Part shown: positions 43,254 to 51,568 of the stretch, piece after piece | Layout: each line of letters starts with the position of its first letter | Position numbering within the stretch: position 1 is the first letter of the stretch | Assembly (NCBI RefSeq): GCF_003205615.1 | Contig: NZ_PYBV01000002.1 | Location: 1 to 64,000, forward strand | From: Micromonospora arborensis | GTDB taxonomy: Bacteria > Actinomycetota > Actinomycetes > Mycobacteriales > Micromonosporaceae | Length of the DNA stretch: 64,000 bases | Direction of reading: 5' to 3' | Notes under the pieces: generated by a model | The model's database searches: none | Told to the model about the DNA's origin: nothing | Seen by the model: the letters and a program-made list of their open reading frames with translations, nothing else | Position numbers and translations under genes: made by a program

Positions 43254-43648
43254 CCTCGGAGACGACACCACCAGTCCGGCTGATCCTGGACCGGTCGGCC
43301 CTACTGGGATACGCCGTCCTCCGGACGGTGCACGTGGGCGAGCCCGTCCACGAGGTCATCGAGGACGGGGTGCGGTTCGGGGCGCCGGTGGTGGCAGCCG
43401 CCGAAGCTTTGACCATGGCGACGGGCAAGGAACTCGCCCTGCTGCACAAGCTGCTGGCCCTGCCCGCCTGCGCACTGCTGCCCGAGCGGGCGCAGGACCT
43501 GCCGGAGCTGACCTTCTGGCAGCGCAGGACCCGCCGCTTCGACCTGGCCGCGGCCGCCGTAGCGGGCCTGACCCACGATGCTCCAGTTCTCACCGGCGAG
43601 GGACCCGAGTACTCCGACGGGGTGCCGCTGATCCACTTCCCCGGATGA
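43250..43648 (+). CDS. PIN-domain-like protein, putative toxin
   Basis: The 132-residue protein begins with a strand ending in Asp (VRLILDRSALLGYA), has Glu in VVAAAEALTMA, and ends with a THDAPVLTGEGPEYSDGVPL segment resembling the final acidic positions of PIN ribonucleases. The match is distant. It is translationally coupled to the small helical gene upstream. Confidence 0.5.
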   Translation: MTSETTPPVRLILDRSALLGYAVLRTVHVGEPVHEVIEDGVRFGAPVVAAAEALTMATGKELALLHKLLALPACALLPERAQDLPELTFWQRRTRRFDLAAAAVAGLTHDAPVLTGEGPEYSDGVPLIHFPG

Positions 43649-43666
43649 ACGACGGCGGGCCGAGCG

Positions 43667-43921
43667 TCAACCCCGGGCCCTCGCCCAGGAGAGGAAGCGC
43701 TCGGTCATCCGGGCCGGTGGATGATCCGGGTGGAGCTGGGTGAGCTGGTTCGTCGCCTCGTTCATCAGGGTGCCGAGGTAGATCAGCAGTGCGGTCCGGC
43801 TGGCCCGGTACTCCGTCAGCAGGGCGAGCTTGGCCGGCTGGCAGGGCCACTCCTTGCCACAACTCCGGCACCGCCACAGCGGGCGCATGGCGACGTGCGG
43901 GACGGGCGGCCGGACCACCAT
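43667..43921 (-). CDS. Small zinc-ribbon-like protein
   Basis: The protein has about 84 residues from ATG 43921 or 73 from ATG 43888. It has a Cys cluster WRCRSCGKEWPCQPAK followed by a helix-rich part (TEYRASRTALLIYLGTLMNEATNQL) and ends FLSWARARG. Three Cys are visible in the cluster, fewer than a classical four-Cys ribbon. Such small proteins are common beside XRE/DUF397 genes in actinomycetes. The function is unknown and the start is uncertain. Confidence 0.6.
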   Translation of the reverse strand: MVVRPPVPHVAMRPLWRCRSCGKEWPCQPAKLALLTEYRASRTALLIYLGTLMNEATNQLTQLHPDHPPARMTERFLSWARARG

Positions 43922-44200
43922 CACCGCCACCGCACCGCAGGCTGCTGGGCTGTCGGGCTCAACACATCGACCTCCTCGGGGGCGGGGAAGGGGCCGCTCC
44001 CGCAAGGGGGAAACGGGAGCGACCCCGGGTGCAGGGCCCGCCGCCGCCATTCCGGCTGCCAGCAGACCCGCCACTGGTGACAGTGTGGTGATGACACGGC
44101 TACGGTCGATACGTGCTCGCGCCATCCGTGCAGCTCAGCGGCCCAGGCGAGCACCTGTGAGGGACACGCCGAGCCAGACTGAGCCAAGGGTGGGGAATCG

Positions 44201-45001
44201 ATGGGGACCGTCACCGACTACGTGTTGGAGGAGCTACGCCTGTTCCGGACGGGGTTCGGGCTCAGTCAGGACGACTTCGGCAAGGGCATCGGCTATTCGG
44301 GTTCGCACGTCAGCTCGGTGGAGACCGGCGGGCGACCGCCCACGAAGGAGTACATGCGGGCGGTCGACAGCCGTCACCAAACCGGCGGACGCTTCCTGCG
44401 CATGTTGGACGGTTTGGCCCAGCTCGACGCCGAGCCGGCCTGGCTCCGCGAGTGGATCGAGTTCGAGCGGGAGGCGACCACGCTGCGCTGGTTCGAGTTG
44501 GCGTACGTGCCGGGCCTGCTCCAGACCGAGCGGTACGCCCGCGCGACGCTGGCCGATGGCCGGTTCGACGCGGAGGACGTGGACCGGATTGTCGCCTCCC
44601 GGCTGGAACGGCAGGCGATCCTGCAACGCCCGCGCCCGCCCCAGCTCATCGCCGTCCTGGACGAGACCGTGCTGCGCCGGCCGGTGCTCGACCAGCCGGG
44701 GCTGATGGTCGAGCAGTGTGAGCACCTGGTCGAGCTGGCGGCGGCGGAACATATCCAGGTGCACATAGTGCCGGCGGATGCTGGGATGTACCTGGGGCTG
44801 GCCGGCCAGTTCATCATCGCCGAACTGCCGGACGGCGCGCGGGTCGCTCATGCCGACAACCAGCTCACCGCGCAGATCGTCGATGCGCCGGCCGATATCG
44901 CTAAGCTGGCGAAGACATGGGAGATCGTGCGGAACGAAGTGCTTCCGCGCCGGCAGTCAATCGAGCTGATCAAGGAAGTGGCGAAGTCATGGACATGCTG
45001 A
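44201..45001 (+). CDS. XRE-type HTH regulator with DUF5753
   Basis: The 266-residue protein has an N-terminal helix-turn-helix (LRLFRTGFGLSQDDFGKGIG, YSGSHVSSVETGGRPP) and a C-terminal DUF5753 region (RWFELAYVPGLLQTERYARA, IVASRLERQAIL, PPQLIAVLDETVLRRPV). Such regulators pair with DUF397 proteins, and here the DUF397 start (44989) overlaps its 3' end. The family includes BldB/WhiJ-associated regulators of development. Confidence 0.9.
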   Translation: MGTVTDYVLEELRLFRTGFGLSQDDFGKGIGYSGSHVSSVETGGRPPTKEYMRAVDSRHQTGGRFLRMLDGLAQLDAEPAWLREWIEFEREATTLRWFELAYVPGLLQTERYARATLADGRFDAEDVDRIVASRLERQAILQRPRPPQLIAVLDETVLRRPVLDQPGLMVEQCEHLVELAAAEHIQVHIVPADAGMYLGLAGQFIIAELPDGARVAHADNQLTAQIVDAPADIAKLAKTWEIVRNEVLPRRQSIELIKEVAKSWTC

Positions 45002-45177
45002 CCCCGCAGTGGCGCAAGTCGACCAGGTCCGGCGGCAACGGTGGGTCCTGTGTCGAGGTCGCCGACAACCTGCCGCACGTGGTGCTGGTGCGCGACACCA
45101 AGGACCGCGACGGCGGCACCCTGCACGTCGACCTGGCGGCCTGGAAGGCGTTCGTCGGTTACGCCAAGCAGCACTGA
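44989..45177 (+). CDS. DUF397 protein, copy 1
   Basis: The 62-residue protein has the DUF397 core: WRKSTRSGGNGGSCVEVAD, VLVRDTKDRDGGTLHVD and AWKAFVGYAK. It overlaps the end of the XRE gene by 13 nt, so the pair is one unit. DUF397 proteins of the WhiJ/BldB type are thought to antagonise or modulate their XRE partner. Confidence 0.88.
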   Translation: MDMLTPQWRKSTRSGGNGGSCVEVADNLPHVVLVRDTKDRDGGTLHVDLAAWKAFVGYAKQH

Positions 45178-45317
45178 ACGCGAACTCGGAGAGGACCCGC
45201 CCTGGATCTTCTCTTGGAGAGATTTGCTCCGACCGGCCAGGCCTTGCACCACGCCCAGGATTGGGCCTTCGATGAAGACCAGTGCCGAAGATGATCAACC
45301 CCGAGTATGGAGGTCTC

Positions 45318-45352
45318 GGACAGTTTACGTCCGGGCGGAACGGAAACTGTCC
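45318..45352. terminator. Hairpin between the DUF397 copies
   Basis: GGACAGTTT (45318-45326) pairs perfectly with AAACTGTCC (45344-45352) around a 17-nt loop. It could end transcription from the first unit. Confidence 0.5.
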
Positions 45353-45418
45353 AAGATCTACCCTGAAACTCCCGCGACTGCCGGCAGCCAATCGAGCTGA
45401 TCAAGGAGGTAGCGAAGT

Positions 45419-45613
45419 ATGGGCATGCTGACCCCGCAGTGGCGCAAGTCGACCAGGTCCGGCGGCAACGGTGGAGCCTGCGTCGAGGTCGCCGACAACC
45501 TGCCGCACGTGGTGCTGGTGCGCGACACCAAGGACCGCGACGGCGGCACCCTGCACGTCGACCCGGCGGCCTGGAAGGCGTTCGTCGGTTACGCCAAGCA
45601 GCATCGACCGTGA
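45419..45613 (+). CDS. DUF397 protein, copy 2
   Basis: The 64-residue protein is nearly identical to copy 1. It differs at the start (MGML for MDML), has GAC for GSC and DPAA for DLAA, and has two extra residues at the end. AAGGAGG before ATG 45419 is a better ribosome site than that of copy 1. Its stop overlaps the VOC gene start in GTGA. Confidence 0.88.
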   Translation: MGMLTPQWRKSTRSGGNGGACVEVADNLPHVVLVRDTKDRDGGTLHVDPAAWKAFVGYAKQHRP

Positions 45614-46311
45614 TCGCACGCTTCAAGGATCTCTGTTTGGACGCCGCGGACCCGCTCGCCCTGGGCGCCTTCTGGGCCCGGATGCTGGACGCTGACGTGG
45701 CCGACGCCGGCGACGGTGACACTCGCATCGACCCCCGTTCGGCGCGCTCAAACGCCGAGTCGATCTGGGTGAACAAGGTGCCCGAGCCGCGGGTCGGCAG
45801 GACCCGCGTACACCTGGATCTGCGGTTGGCCGACGCGGAGCCGGCGGCGCTGCTCGCGGATGGCGCCCGACTGGTCCGCGAACCGACCGGCGAGGCGCAC
45901 TGGTGGGTGTTGGACGACCCGGAGGGCAACCAGTTCTGCGTGTTCCCCGCCAAGGAAGGCACCCGGCCGGGCCCGTTCGGGCTGGTCGTCGACTCGACCG
46001 ACCCGGCCGCCCAGGCGACCTGGTGGGCCGGGGTGGTCGGCGGCACCGTCGAGCACGAGTCGACCAACGCGTCGGTGGTCGACGCCTCCGGCTTCCCCTG
46101 GGACTACTGGGTCTTCGCCGGGGTGCCCGAGCCCAAGACGGTCAAGAACCGGCTGCACTGGGACGTCGACCTGGTCGACCCGGAGCCCACCGCGCTCATC
46201 GGCGCCGGTGCGACGTTGCTAGCGGAGCCGAGCGCCCGCAGCAACTGGTGGGTGCTGGCCGACCCGGAGGGCAACGAGTTCTGTGCCTTCGCGCCGCGCG
46301 CTATTGGGTGA
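45610..46311 (+). CDS. VOC (glyoxalase-like) family protein, two domains
   Basis: The 233-residue protein contains two related halves of the glyoxalase/bleomycin-resistance fold. Each ends with a WWVLDDPEGNQFCVF or WWVLADPEGNEFCAF motif. GTG 45610 overlaps the DUF397 stop. The substrate is unknown. The overlap with a duplicated DUF397 copy suggests that copy was inserted directly against this gene. Confidence 0.85.
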   Translation: MIARFKDLCLDAADPLALGAFWARMLDADVADAGDGDTRIDPRSARSNAESIWVNKVPEPRVGRTRVHLDLRLADAEPAALLADGARLVREPTGEAHWWVLDDPEGNQFCVFPAKEGTRPGPFGLVVDSTDPAAQATWWAGVVGGTVEHESTNASVVDASGFPWDYWVFAGVPEPKTVKNRLHWDVDLVDPEPTALIGAGATLLAEPSARSNWWVLADPEGNEFCAFAPRAIG

Positions 46312-46496
46312 ACGACCGACTACCGAGCGCGGGCGGTGTCAGCTAGCGTTCTCCTAACGCCGCAGCCAGCGCGTTCGCCGCCGCCGTCGACACGCCTCCG
46401 GCCGACCCCAGCCTGCCCGATCGGTTGGTAATCGCGGGAACGTCCCACCGCCGCTCCCCCGGTTCGGCAGGATCGTCCCAACGAGGAGGTGCCGCC

Positions 46497-46928
46497 GTGC
46501 AGGACACCCGCGCTCTCGCCCTGACATTCGAGGTGAGCGGCCTGCCACCGGTCAAGACCGAAGCGTTGTCCATCTTCGCCGCCGGGCATCGGCAGGCGAC
46601 GAGGGTCCGCGACCTACTCAAAGCCGCCCTCACGGCGGCCCAGCGCACCGGCTGGACGCCGTTGCCCGGGCCGATCGAGGTGGACCTGGTCCTGCGCTGC
46701 CCGCCCGGGCACCGGACGGCCGACGCCAGCACCCTGCTCGGCGGCGTCTGCGCGGTGCTGCAGGACAAGAAACGGGTGTCGAGCATCGGCCTCGCCCACC
46801 TCGGCGTGCTGGTGGACGTCGCCCTCTTCGACGACGACCGGCAGATCCGCCGATTGTCGTACCAGGAGGAGCCGGCGGAGGACTTCTCGTACCAGGTGCG
46901 GGTCGCCGCCGTACCGGCCGGGGTTTGA
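46497..46928 (+). CDS. RusA-like protein
   Basis: The 143-residue protein resembles the RusA Holliday-junction nuclease fold: LALTFEVSGLPP, IEVDLVLRCPPGHRTADASTLLGGVCAVLQD and VALFDDDRQIRRLSYQEEP. Asp in TADAS and the DDD cluster match conserved RusA acids, but the expected Asn/Lys of DxDNxxK are not present. GTG 46497 is preceded by CGAGGAGGTG. There is no phage gene nearby. Confidence 0.6.
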   Translation: MQDTRALALTFEVSGLPPVKTEALSIFAAGHRQATRVRDLLKAALTAAQRTGWTPLPGPIEVDLVLRCPPGHRTADASTLLGGVCAVLQDKKRVSSIGLAHLGVLVDVALFDDDRQIRRLSYQEEPAEDFSYQVRVAAVPAGV

Positions 46929-46975
46929 CCGACGTCCGCGGTGGGGTACCGCGGACGCCGACGAAGGGAGCACCG

Positions 46976-47251
46976 ATGTCGGAGCCACATGTCACGCTCG
47001 ACCCGCGCGGGCTCGACCCTGTGCAGCAGAAGCTGCGGGGCCCGCTGGAGGAGCAGCTGACCTCGGCGCTTCAGGCGGCCACCGACCGGGTCCGCACCGG
47101 CTACGCCGGCGAGCCGGTCGAGCAGGTCTGCCAGCGACTGTTGGAGGAGACCCGCTCCGGGTTGCATCCCGACATCGCGGCCGGGTTCAACCCGGACATG
47201 GACGAGTTCTGCAGGGTGGCGGTGGCGATCGTCCGGGGCGAGGTTTCCTGA
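46976..47251 (+). CDS. Small hypothetical helical protein
   Basis: The 91-residue protein is largely helical and acidic (LDPVQQKLRGPLEEQLTSAL, VEQVCQRLLEETRSGLHPDI). ATG 46976 follows GAAGGGAGC, 47 nt after the RusA-like gene, so the two are probably co-transcribed. I do not recognise a family. Confidence 0.65.
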   Translation: MSEPHVTLDPRGLDPVQQKLRGPLEEQLTSALQAATDRVRTGYAGEPVEQVCQRLLEETRSGLHPDIAAGFNPDMDEFCRVAVAIVRGEVS

Positions 47252-47264
47252 CCGGCGAGGTGGT

Positions 47265-47300
47265 GGTCAGAGCCGGGTCCGCAACTACCCGGCCCTGACC
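47265..47300. terminator. Hairpin terminator
   Basis: Arms 47265-47278 and 47287-47300 pair over 14 bp with one mismatch, about 15 nt after the preceding stop. The rest of the gap to 47543 holds no gene that I can see. Confidence 0.65.
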
Positions 47301-47543
47301 GCGACCGTCCGACCGTTCTGCACTCAGCTCCACGGTGCGCACCTGCCGGACGCCCGGCGCGCGCCCAGCGAAACCCCCCCGGCCGAGAGCGCCGGCCCAG
47401 GTTAGGCGGGTCGTGCGGGGCCGGACAAGCCGCAGCGGACCGGCAGAGGCATGACTGACCTCAAGGTGAAAAAACGGCATATCGCTGTAACGCGGCTTCG
47501 ATCGCCAGCGCTGTTCGGGTCGCCCCCGCAGCGGTCAGGGCGG

Positions 47544-48242
47544 TCAGAAGTGCCGCAGCAGGTCGCGAAACGCGGCCAGCCGTAGGACACCGGCGTCGGT
47601 CGGGTCCAGCTCGTCGTCCTCCAACACCCAGGTGTTCTCGTTCGGGATGAACACCGCGTTCAGCCCGGCAGCTCGCGCCGGCAGGATGTCCGACTTCGGA
47701 GAGTTGCCGATCATCCACGCGCCGGACGGGTCGAAGCCGTGTTCCCGCACCAACCACCGGTACGTCTCGACATTCTTCTCGGCGACGATGTGCGCGGCCC
47801 GGAAGTGGTGCAGCAGCCCGCAGGCGTCCAGCTTGCGTTGCTGTTCCGCCTGGTCCCCCTTCGTCAGCAGCAGCAGGTCGTACCGGCCGGCCAACTCGTC
47901 GAGCGCATCGGCCACGCCGGGCATCAGCTCCACCCGGTGCTCGATGAGGGCCACCGACAGTCGGTCGATCTCCTTGCGCTCGGAGTCGGTGGCCGGCCGC
48001 TCACGCAGCCGCTCCAGACACTCGGCCAGGCTGCGCAGGAAGACCTTGCTGCCGTACCCGTGCGCCACCGCGTTGGCCCGCTCGATGTCGTCGAGGATCG
48101 TCCGGATCTCGGCCCGATCCAGGGTGGGGTGGTCGAGCCACTCGAGGAAGTCGTCGATCACCCGCTCGAAGACGACGTTGTTCTCCCACAACGTGTCGTC
48201 CGCGTCGAAGATCAGCACCTGCGCCTGCTGCCGCGCCGTCAT
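47544..48242 (-). CDS. HAD-family hydrolase
   Basis: The 232-residue protein has the HAD motifs: LIFDADDTLWENN (I), LLLLTKGDQ (II), Lys in AEKNVETY (III) and WMIGNSPKSDI (IV). It probably dephosphorylates a small metabolite. ATG 48242 follows GAGGAGGAAA. The longer open frame upstream is not protein-like. Confidence 0.88.
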   Translation of the reverse strand: MTARQQAQVLIFDADDTLWENNVVFERVIDDFLEWLDHPTLDRAEIRTILDDIERANAVAHGYGSKVFLRSLAECLERLRERPATDSERKEIDRLSVALIEHRVELMPGVADALDELAGRYDLLLLTKGDQAEQQRKLDACGLLHHFRAAHIVAEKNVETYRWLVREHGFDPSGAWMIGNSPKSDILPARAAGLNAVFIPNENTWVLEDDELDPTDAGVLRLAAFRDLLRHF

Positions 48243-48340
48243 AGCATTTCCTCCTCGTGCCAGCTGTCGCGGCCGAGGAAACAGGATGGGCGCGAGTTGG
48301 ACCACCGATTTCTCGGCGCGATCTTTACGCACGTTGATGG

Positions 48341-48919
48341 TCACGGCCAGCGCAGCAACCGTTGCGCGATCAACGCCTCCCGTTCCTCCTGCCCCTCGGG
48401 TCGGAGCCGGCCGCCGCGGGTGAGCATCACCACGCCGTGCAACAGGCTCCAACCCACCTCGGCGAGGGTGTCCGGGTCCCGGCCCTCGGCCAGCGGGGCC
48501 AGGGCCGCACGCAACTCGGCGAAGACCGCCCGCGGCGCGGCCGGCACCCCATCGACGCCGAGGGCCAGGTCGGGGGTCAGCGCGAGCATCGCGTCATAGA
48601 CCTCCGGATTCGTGTACGCGAAGTCGAGGTACGCGCTCGCGACCGCCGGCCAGGCACCCTCGGGGCTGCTGGCGGCCTCTGCGTGCGCCTCCGCCAGATC
48701 GGCGGCCAGGTCGGCGAAGGCGCACACGGCGACGGCGGCGAGGAGCGCCTCCAGATCCGCGAAGTGTCGGTAGAGGTCGCCGACGTCGATCTCGGCCCGC
48801 TCGGCGAGGCGTCGGGTGCTCACACCCGCCCAGCCCTCCACCTCGGCCAGCTCTCGCGCGACCGCGACGATGAGGTCACGCCGGTCCTGTTCGGTGGCCT
48901 TCTCGGCAGGTCCGGGCAC
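48341..48919 (-). CDS. TetR-family transcriptional regulator
   Basis: The 192-residue protein has the TetR helix-turn-helix (DRRDLIVAVARELAEVEGWA, VSTRRLAERAEIDVGDLYRHF) and a helical C-terminal domain with TPDLALGVDGVP. GTG 48919 is the likely start; GTG 48943 is also possible. The target is unknown. Confidence 0.82.
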   Translation of the reverse strand: MPGPAEKATEQDRRDLIVAVARELAEVEGWAGVSTRRLAERAEIDVGDLYRHFADLEALLAAVAVCAFADLAADLAEAHAEAASSPEGAWPAVASAYLDFAYTNPEVYDAMLALTPDLALGVDGVPAAPRAVFAELRAALAPLAEGRDPDTLAEVGWSLLHGVVMLTRGGRLRPEGQEEREALIAQRLLRWP

Positions 48920-49002
48920 GCACCCGAGCCTAGGGGTGGACACCAGCCGTAGTCGCCAGGTGACGGATTGGCGACTGTCGGATGGTCGGACCCAACAATG
49001 TC

Positions 49003-50649
49003 TCAGGCGGCCGTCGTCGAGCAATCAAGGATGCGGCCATCGGCCGTGCCGACCAGCAGCCGTCCCGGCAGCGCGCACGAAAGGGAGAGCGGCACGACCA
49101 GATGCCCGTGAACGGTGAGCCGCTGTTGCCAGCGCGGGTAGCCGGTCCCGGCGTCGAAAGCCACGACATCGCCGGAGACGAGCCCCGCGTACACGATGCC
49201 TTGCTCGCTGTCCGACTCCAGAGCGGCTACCGGGTGTTCCACCGGGGCCACCCAACTCGGAGAGCCGTCGTGCAACCGCCGGCGGGCGACGAACGCGCGC
49301 GGCACGGGCCCCCGCAGCGTCACCGCGTGCACGATGGCGGGACCTGTCGCGTCGTTCAGTTCCACAGCGGGGCCGCCGTAGAGCGGGACGTCCCGTGCGT
49401 CGGTGACCCAGACGAAGCGGAACAGACTGCGCACAGCGGGTGCCTGACCGTCCGCGTCAGACTCGACGACGGCGACCCACGGGTCCGGGTGGTGCCGGTC
49501 GCCCTCGTTCTGCACCACGTAGAACGCCGTGGCGTGCCGGACGGAGAGATCCAGGCTGTAGAGCTCGAAGCCGCTCAACTCCACCCGGCCCGCCTCCGTT
49601 GAGCCAGGGCCGGGAGAAAAGAGCACCAGCTGCGAAGAGACGGACTCCCGGCTGGCATCGCGCAGGGCCAGCGAACCGTCGGAGCGCGTTATCCGTATCG
49701 CGGGGAACCCGACGTCGAGACGTTCCAGCGGCCGTCCGTCCCGCAGCGAGTACCGCACCGCTCCCTCGCCTGGGACGGCCGGCCGATCGCGGCGCACCGA
49801 CTCGGTGGCCCACGCCCATGCTTCGTCCGGGCCGACATCGATTCGCTGCCCGCCGACCGCGCCGACGTCAGTGACGGCCCAGGCGCGCTCCCCGGACTCC
49901 CGCCACAGTTCGAGCTGTACGCCGTCGAGCGCCGCCAGCACCCGGCCGTCGCGCAACTGTTCCACCGCCCCCACCGACCGGCGCGGCGACCACACCGCGC
50001 CGGCTCGCACACACAGCCGTGCCACGCCGCGGCGCGCAGCCCTCTCGCTGCCGCGCCAGGCGTTCTCGCGCAACGGACCGTCCATCTCCCGGCCGGAAAT
50101 CGTGCTCTCCCCGACGACCGACCAGTCGGTGCGCTCGACCACGGCGTCATAGCCGAGGGTGAAGGCATCCCGGTCGAGTTCCCAGTCATCCGACGGCGCC
50201 AGGGCGAGGTCGAGCACCCGCCCCTCGCGCCACGTACGCCACGCGACCTCACGCACCTCACGCTCGTCCGCGAGGGCGGAGACGACCGCACCGGAGTCGA
50301 GGTCGAGCAGGAGCAGCTCGCCGCGGAAGGACATGCCTCCGTCATAGCTCCCGGTGCCGATGGCCAGGAGCGGGAGACGGGGATGGAAGGCCATCGAGTT
50401 GACGGGCCAGCGGGACGGCACGACGTGCAGGCACCGCAGATCATCGCGTCGGTAGACCCCGATCCGGAACGCGAACCAGCCGTGCCCCGTGACTGCCGCT
50501 CCGCCCGAGCCAGGCCCTCCGACGGTCCCACCCACCGCGAACAGCCGGTCTGACGTGGCAACCGTCCGGGGAATTCCAACCTCGGCGCACGGTCCATCGC
50601 CCAGCACGCGGCGGACGGTCAAGGGCTGGCCGGACGTACGAGGGGACAC
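49003..50649 (-). CDS. Large beta-propeller-like hypothetical protein
   Basis: The 548-residue protein has no signal peptide and shows repeated blade-like segments: NSMAFHPRLPLLAIGTGS and RGELLLLDLDSGAVVSAL near the N-terminus, then EQLRDGRVLAALDGVQLELW, and GIVYAGLVSGDVVAFDAGTG and RLLVGTADGRILDCS near the C-terminus. These fit a WD40 or PQQ-like propeller of about seven blades. GTG 50649 is preceded by AAGGAG 8 nt upstream; the frame upstream is not protein-like. I do not recognise an enzyme family. It stands alone. Confidence 0.7.
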   Translation of the reverse strand: MSPRTSGQPLTVRRVLGDGPCAEVGIPRTVATSDRLFAVGGTVGGPGSGGAAVTGHGWFAFRIGVYRRDDLRCLHVVPSRWPVNSMAFHPRLPLLAIGTGSYDGGMSFRGELLLLDLDSGAVVSALADEREVREVAWRTWREGRVLDLALAPSDDWELDRDAFTLGYDAVVERTDWSVVGESTISGREMDGPLRENAWRGSERAARRGVARLCVRAGAVWSPRRSVGAVEQLRDGRVLAALDGVQLELWRESGERAWAVTDVGAVGGQRIDVGPDEAWAWATESVRRDRPAVPGEGAVRYSLRDGRPLERLDVGFPAIRITRSDGSLALRDASRESVSSQLVLFSPGPGSTEAGRVELSGFELYSLDLSVRHATAFYVVQNEGDRHHPDPWVAVVESDADGQAPAVRSLFRFVWVTDARDVPLYGGPAVELNDATGPAIVHAVTLRGPVPRAFVARRRLHDGSPSWVAPVEHPVAALESDSEQGIVYAGLVSGDVVAFDAGTGYPRWQQRLTVHGHLVVPLSLSCALPGRLLVGTADGRILDCSTTAA

Positions 50650-50652
50650 GCA

Positions 50653-50820
50653 GTGAACTCCTTCACGGCATACCGGCGGGTGCGCGGCGTTGGTTTCGAA
50701 CTGTTCATCGCCGAGCCGCTCGGGCATCCGCCGGCGGCCTGGCTGATCGCCATCCTCGACGGCCCGGTGATCTTCCTCGCCGGACGCGCAGCCGCAGTGC
50801 CGCTCACCAGCCTCGTCGAT
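50653..50820 (+). other. Possible decayed or small coding segment
   Basis: A plus-strand frame from GTG 50653 has typical GC3 bias and a protein-like translation (GVGFELFIAEPLGHPPAAWL, AILDGPVIFLAG) up to the inverted repeat at 50815. It then runs on through the repeat into the GNAT frame without a stop. It starts only 3 bp from the divergent propeller gene. It may be a remnant interrupted by the repeat. Confidence 0.3.
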
Positions 50821-50890
50821 CATGGAGTTGTGGTGCCCGTTGAGCGCCACACCGGATACTTTGTCACCCCACCACAACTCCTTGATCGAC
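50815..50890. repeat. 21-bp inverted repeat, family copy 1
   Basis: Arms 50815-50835 and 50870-50890 pair at 20 of 21 positions across a 34-nt loop. The left arm reappears at 51470-51490 on the other side of the GNAT gene. Confidence 0.85.
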
Positions 50891-50958
50891 GTCCGAGCCT
50901 GCCGTCGCGCGCAATTGCTGCTGGCGGGACTGGAGTTCCTGCCAGTACGGTCCGTCGT

Positions 50959-51459
50959 GTGATCACAGCACGTCGCGCGACCATTGAGGATGCCCCGGCA
51001 CTGGTGAGGCTGCGCGGGGTTCTGTTCACCGGCCTCAACGGACATGCACCGGAGCCCGGCCGGTGGCAGGACCACGCGCTGCGGACCCTGCGCCGGCGTC
51101 TGGCGGATCCGGAGGACTCGATGGCGGCGTACGTCATCGACAAGCCCGACGTGCCCGGCGAATTGGCGGCATGCGTGATCGGCGTCATCGAATATCGGCT
51201 TGGTGGCCCGCTCAACCCCAGCGGCGTGATCGGGTACGTCTTCAACGCGGTGACCGACCCCGGCTACCGCCGGCGCGGATACGCCCGCGCCTGCATGGAA
51301 GGCCTACTGGGCTGGTATCACCAGCGAGGGGTGACCCTGGTCGAGCTGAAGGCCAGCGAGGCCGGGGAGCCGCTCTACCGCGCCTTGGGCTTCGTGCCGA
51401 TGCCCTCCCAGACGATGCGGCTGACCATCGACTCACGTGCGACAACTTCTCGGGGTTAA
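50959..51459 (+). CDS. GNAT-family N-acetyltransferase
   Basis: The 166-residue protein has the acetyl-CoA-binding signature DPGYRRRGYARACMEGLL and a preceding strand VIGYVFNAVT, with the final GEPLYRALGFVPMP. GTG 50959 is the likely start (ITARRATIEDAPALVRLRG is a usual N-terminus). The ribosome site is weak. Two copies of one repeat flank the gene. Confidence 0.85.
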   Translation: MITARRATIEDAPALVRLRGVLFTGLNGHAPEPGRWQDHALRTLRRRLADPEDSMAAYVIDKPDVPGELAACVIGVIEYRLGGPLNPSGVIGYVFNAVTDPGYRRRGYARACMEGLLGWYHQRGVTLVELKASEAGEPLYRALGFVPMPSQTMRLTIDSRATTSRG

Positions 51460-51469
51460 CGCCGTCCCC

Positions 51470-51511
51470 GTCGATCATCGAGTTGTGGTGCCCGTCAGGC
51501 GTTATGACGGG
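51470..51511. repeat. Repeat family copy 2 (left arm only)
   Basis: Positions 51470-51490 match the left arm of the copy at 50815 with one substitution. CCCGTCA (51491-51497) then pairs with TGACGGG (51505-51511). The distal arm of copy 1 is absent. Confidence 0.75.
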
Positions 51512-51568
51512 TGCTTTGTCTGACCAAGCGCTCAGGCCTGTCACAGCACAGACCGCTACGGTGCGCCA

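Larger units (their letters stand above)
44949..45606 (+). repeat. Tandem duplication carrying DUF397
   Basis: About 227 bp at 44949-45175 recurs at 45380-45606 with few substitutions and a 1-nt deletion just before the second start codon. The copy includes about 40 bp from the 3' end of the XRE gene. A 204-bp spacer without homology separates them. Confidence 0.9.
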
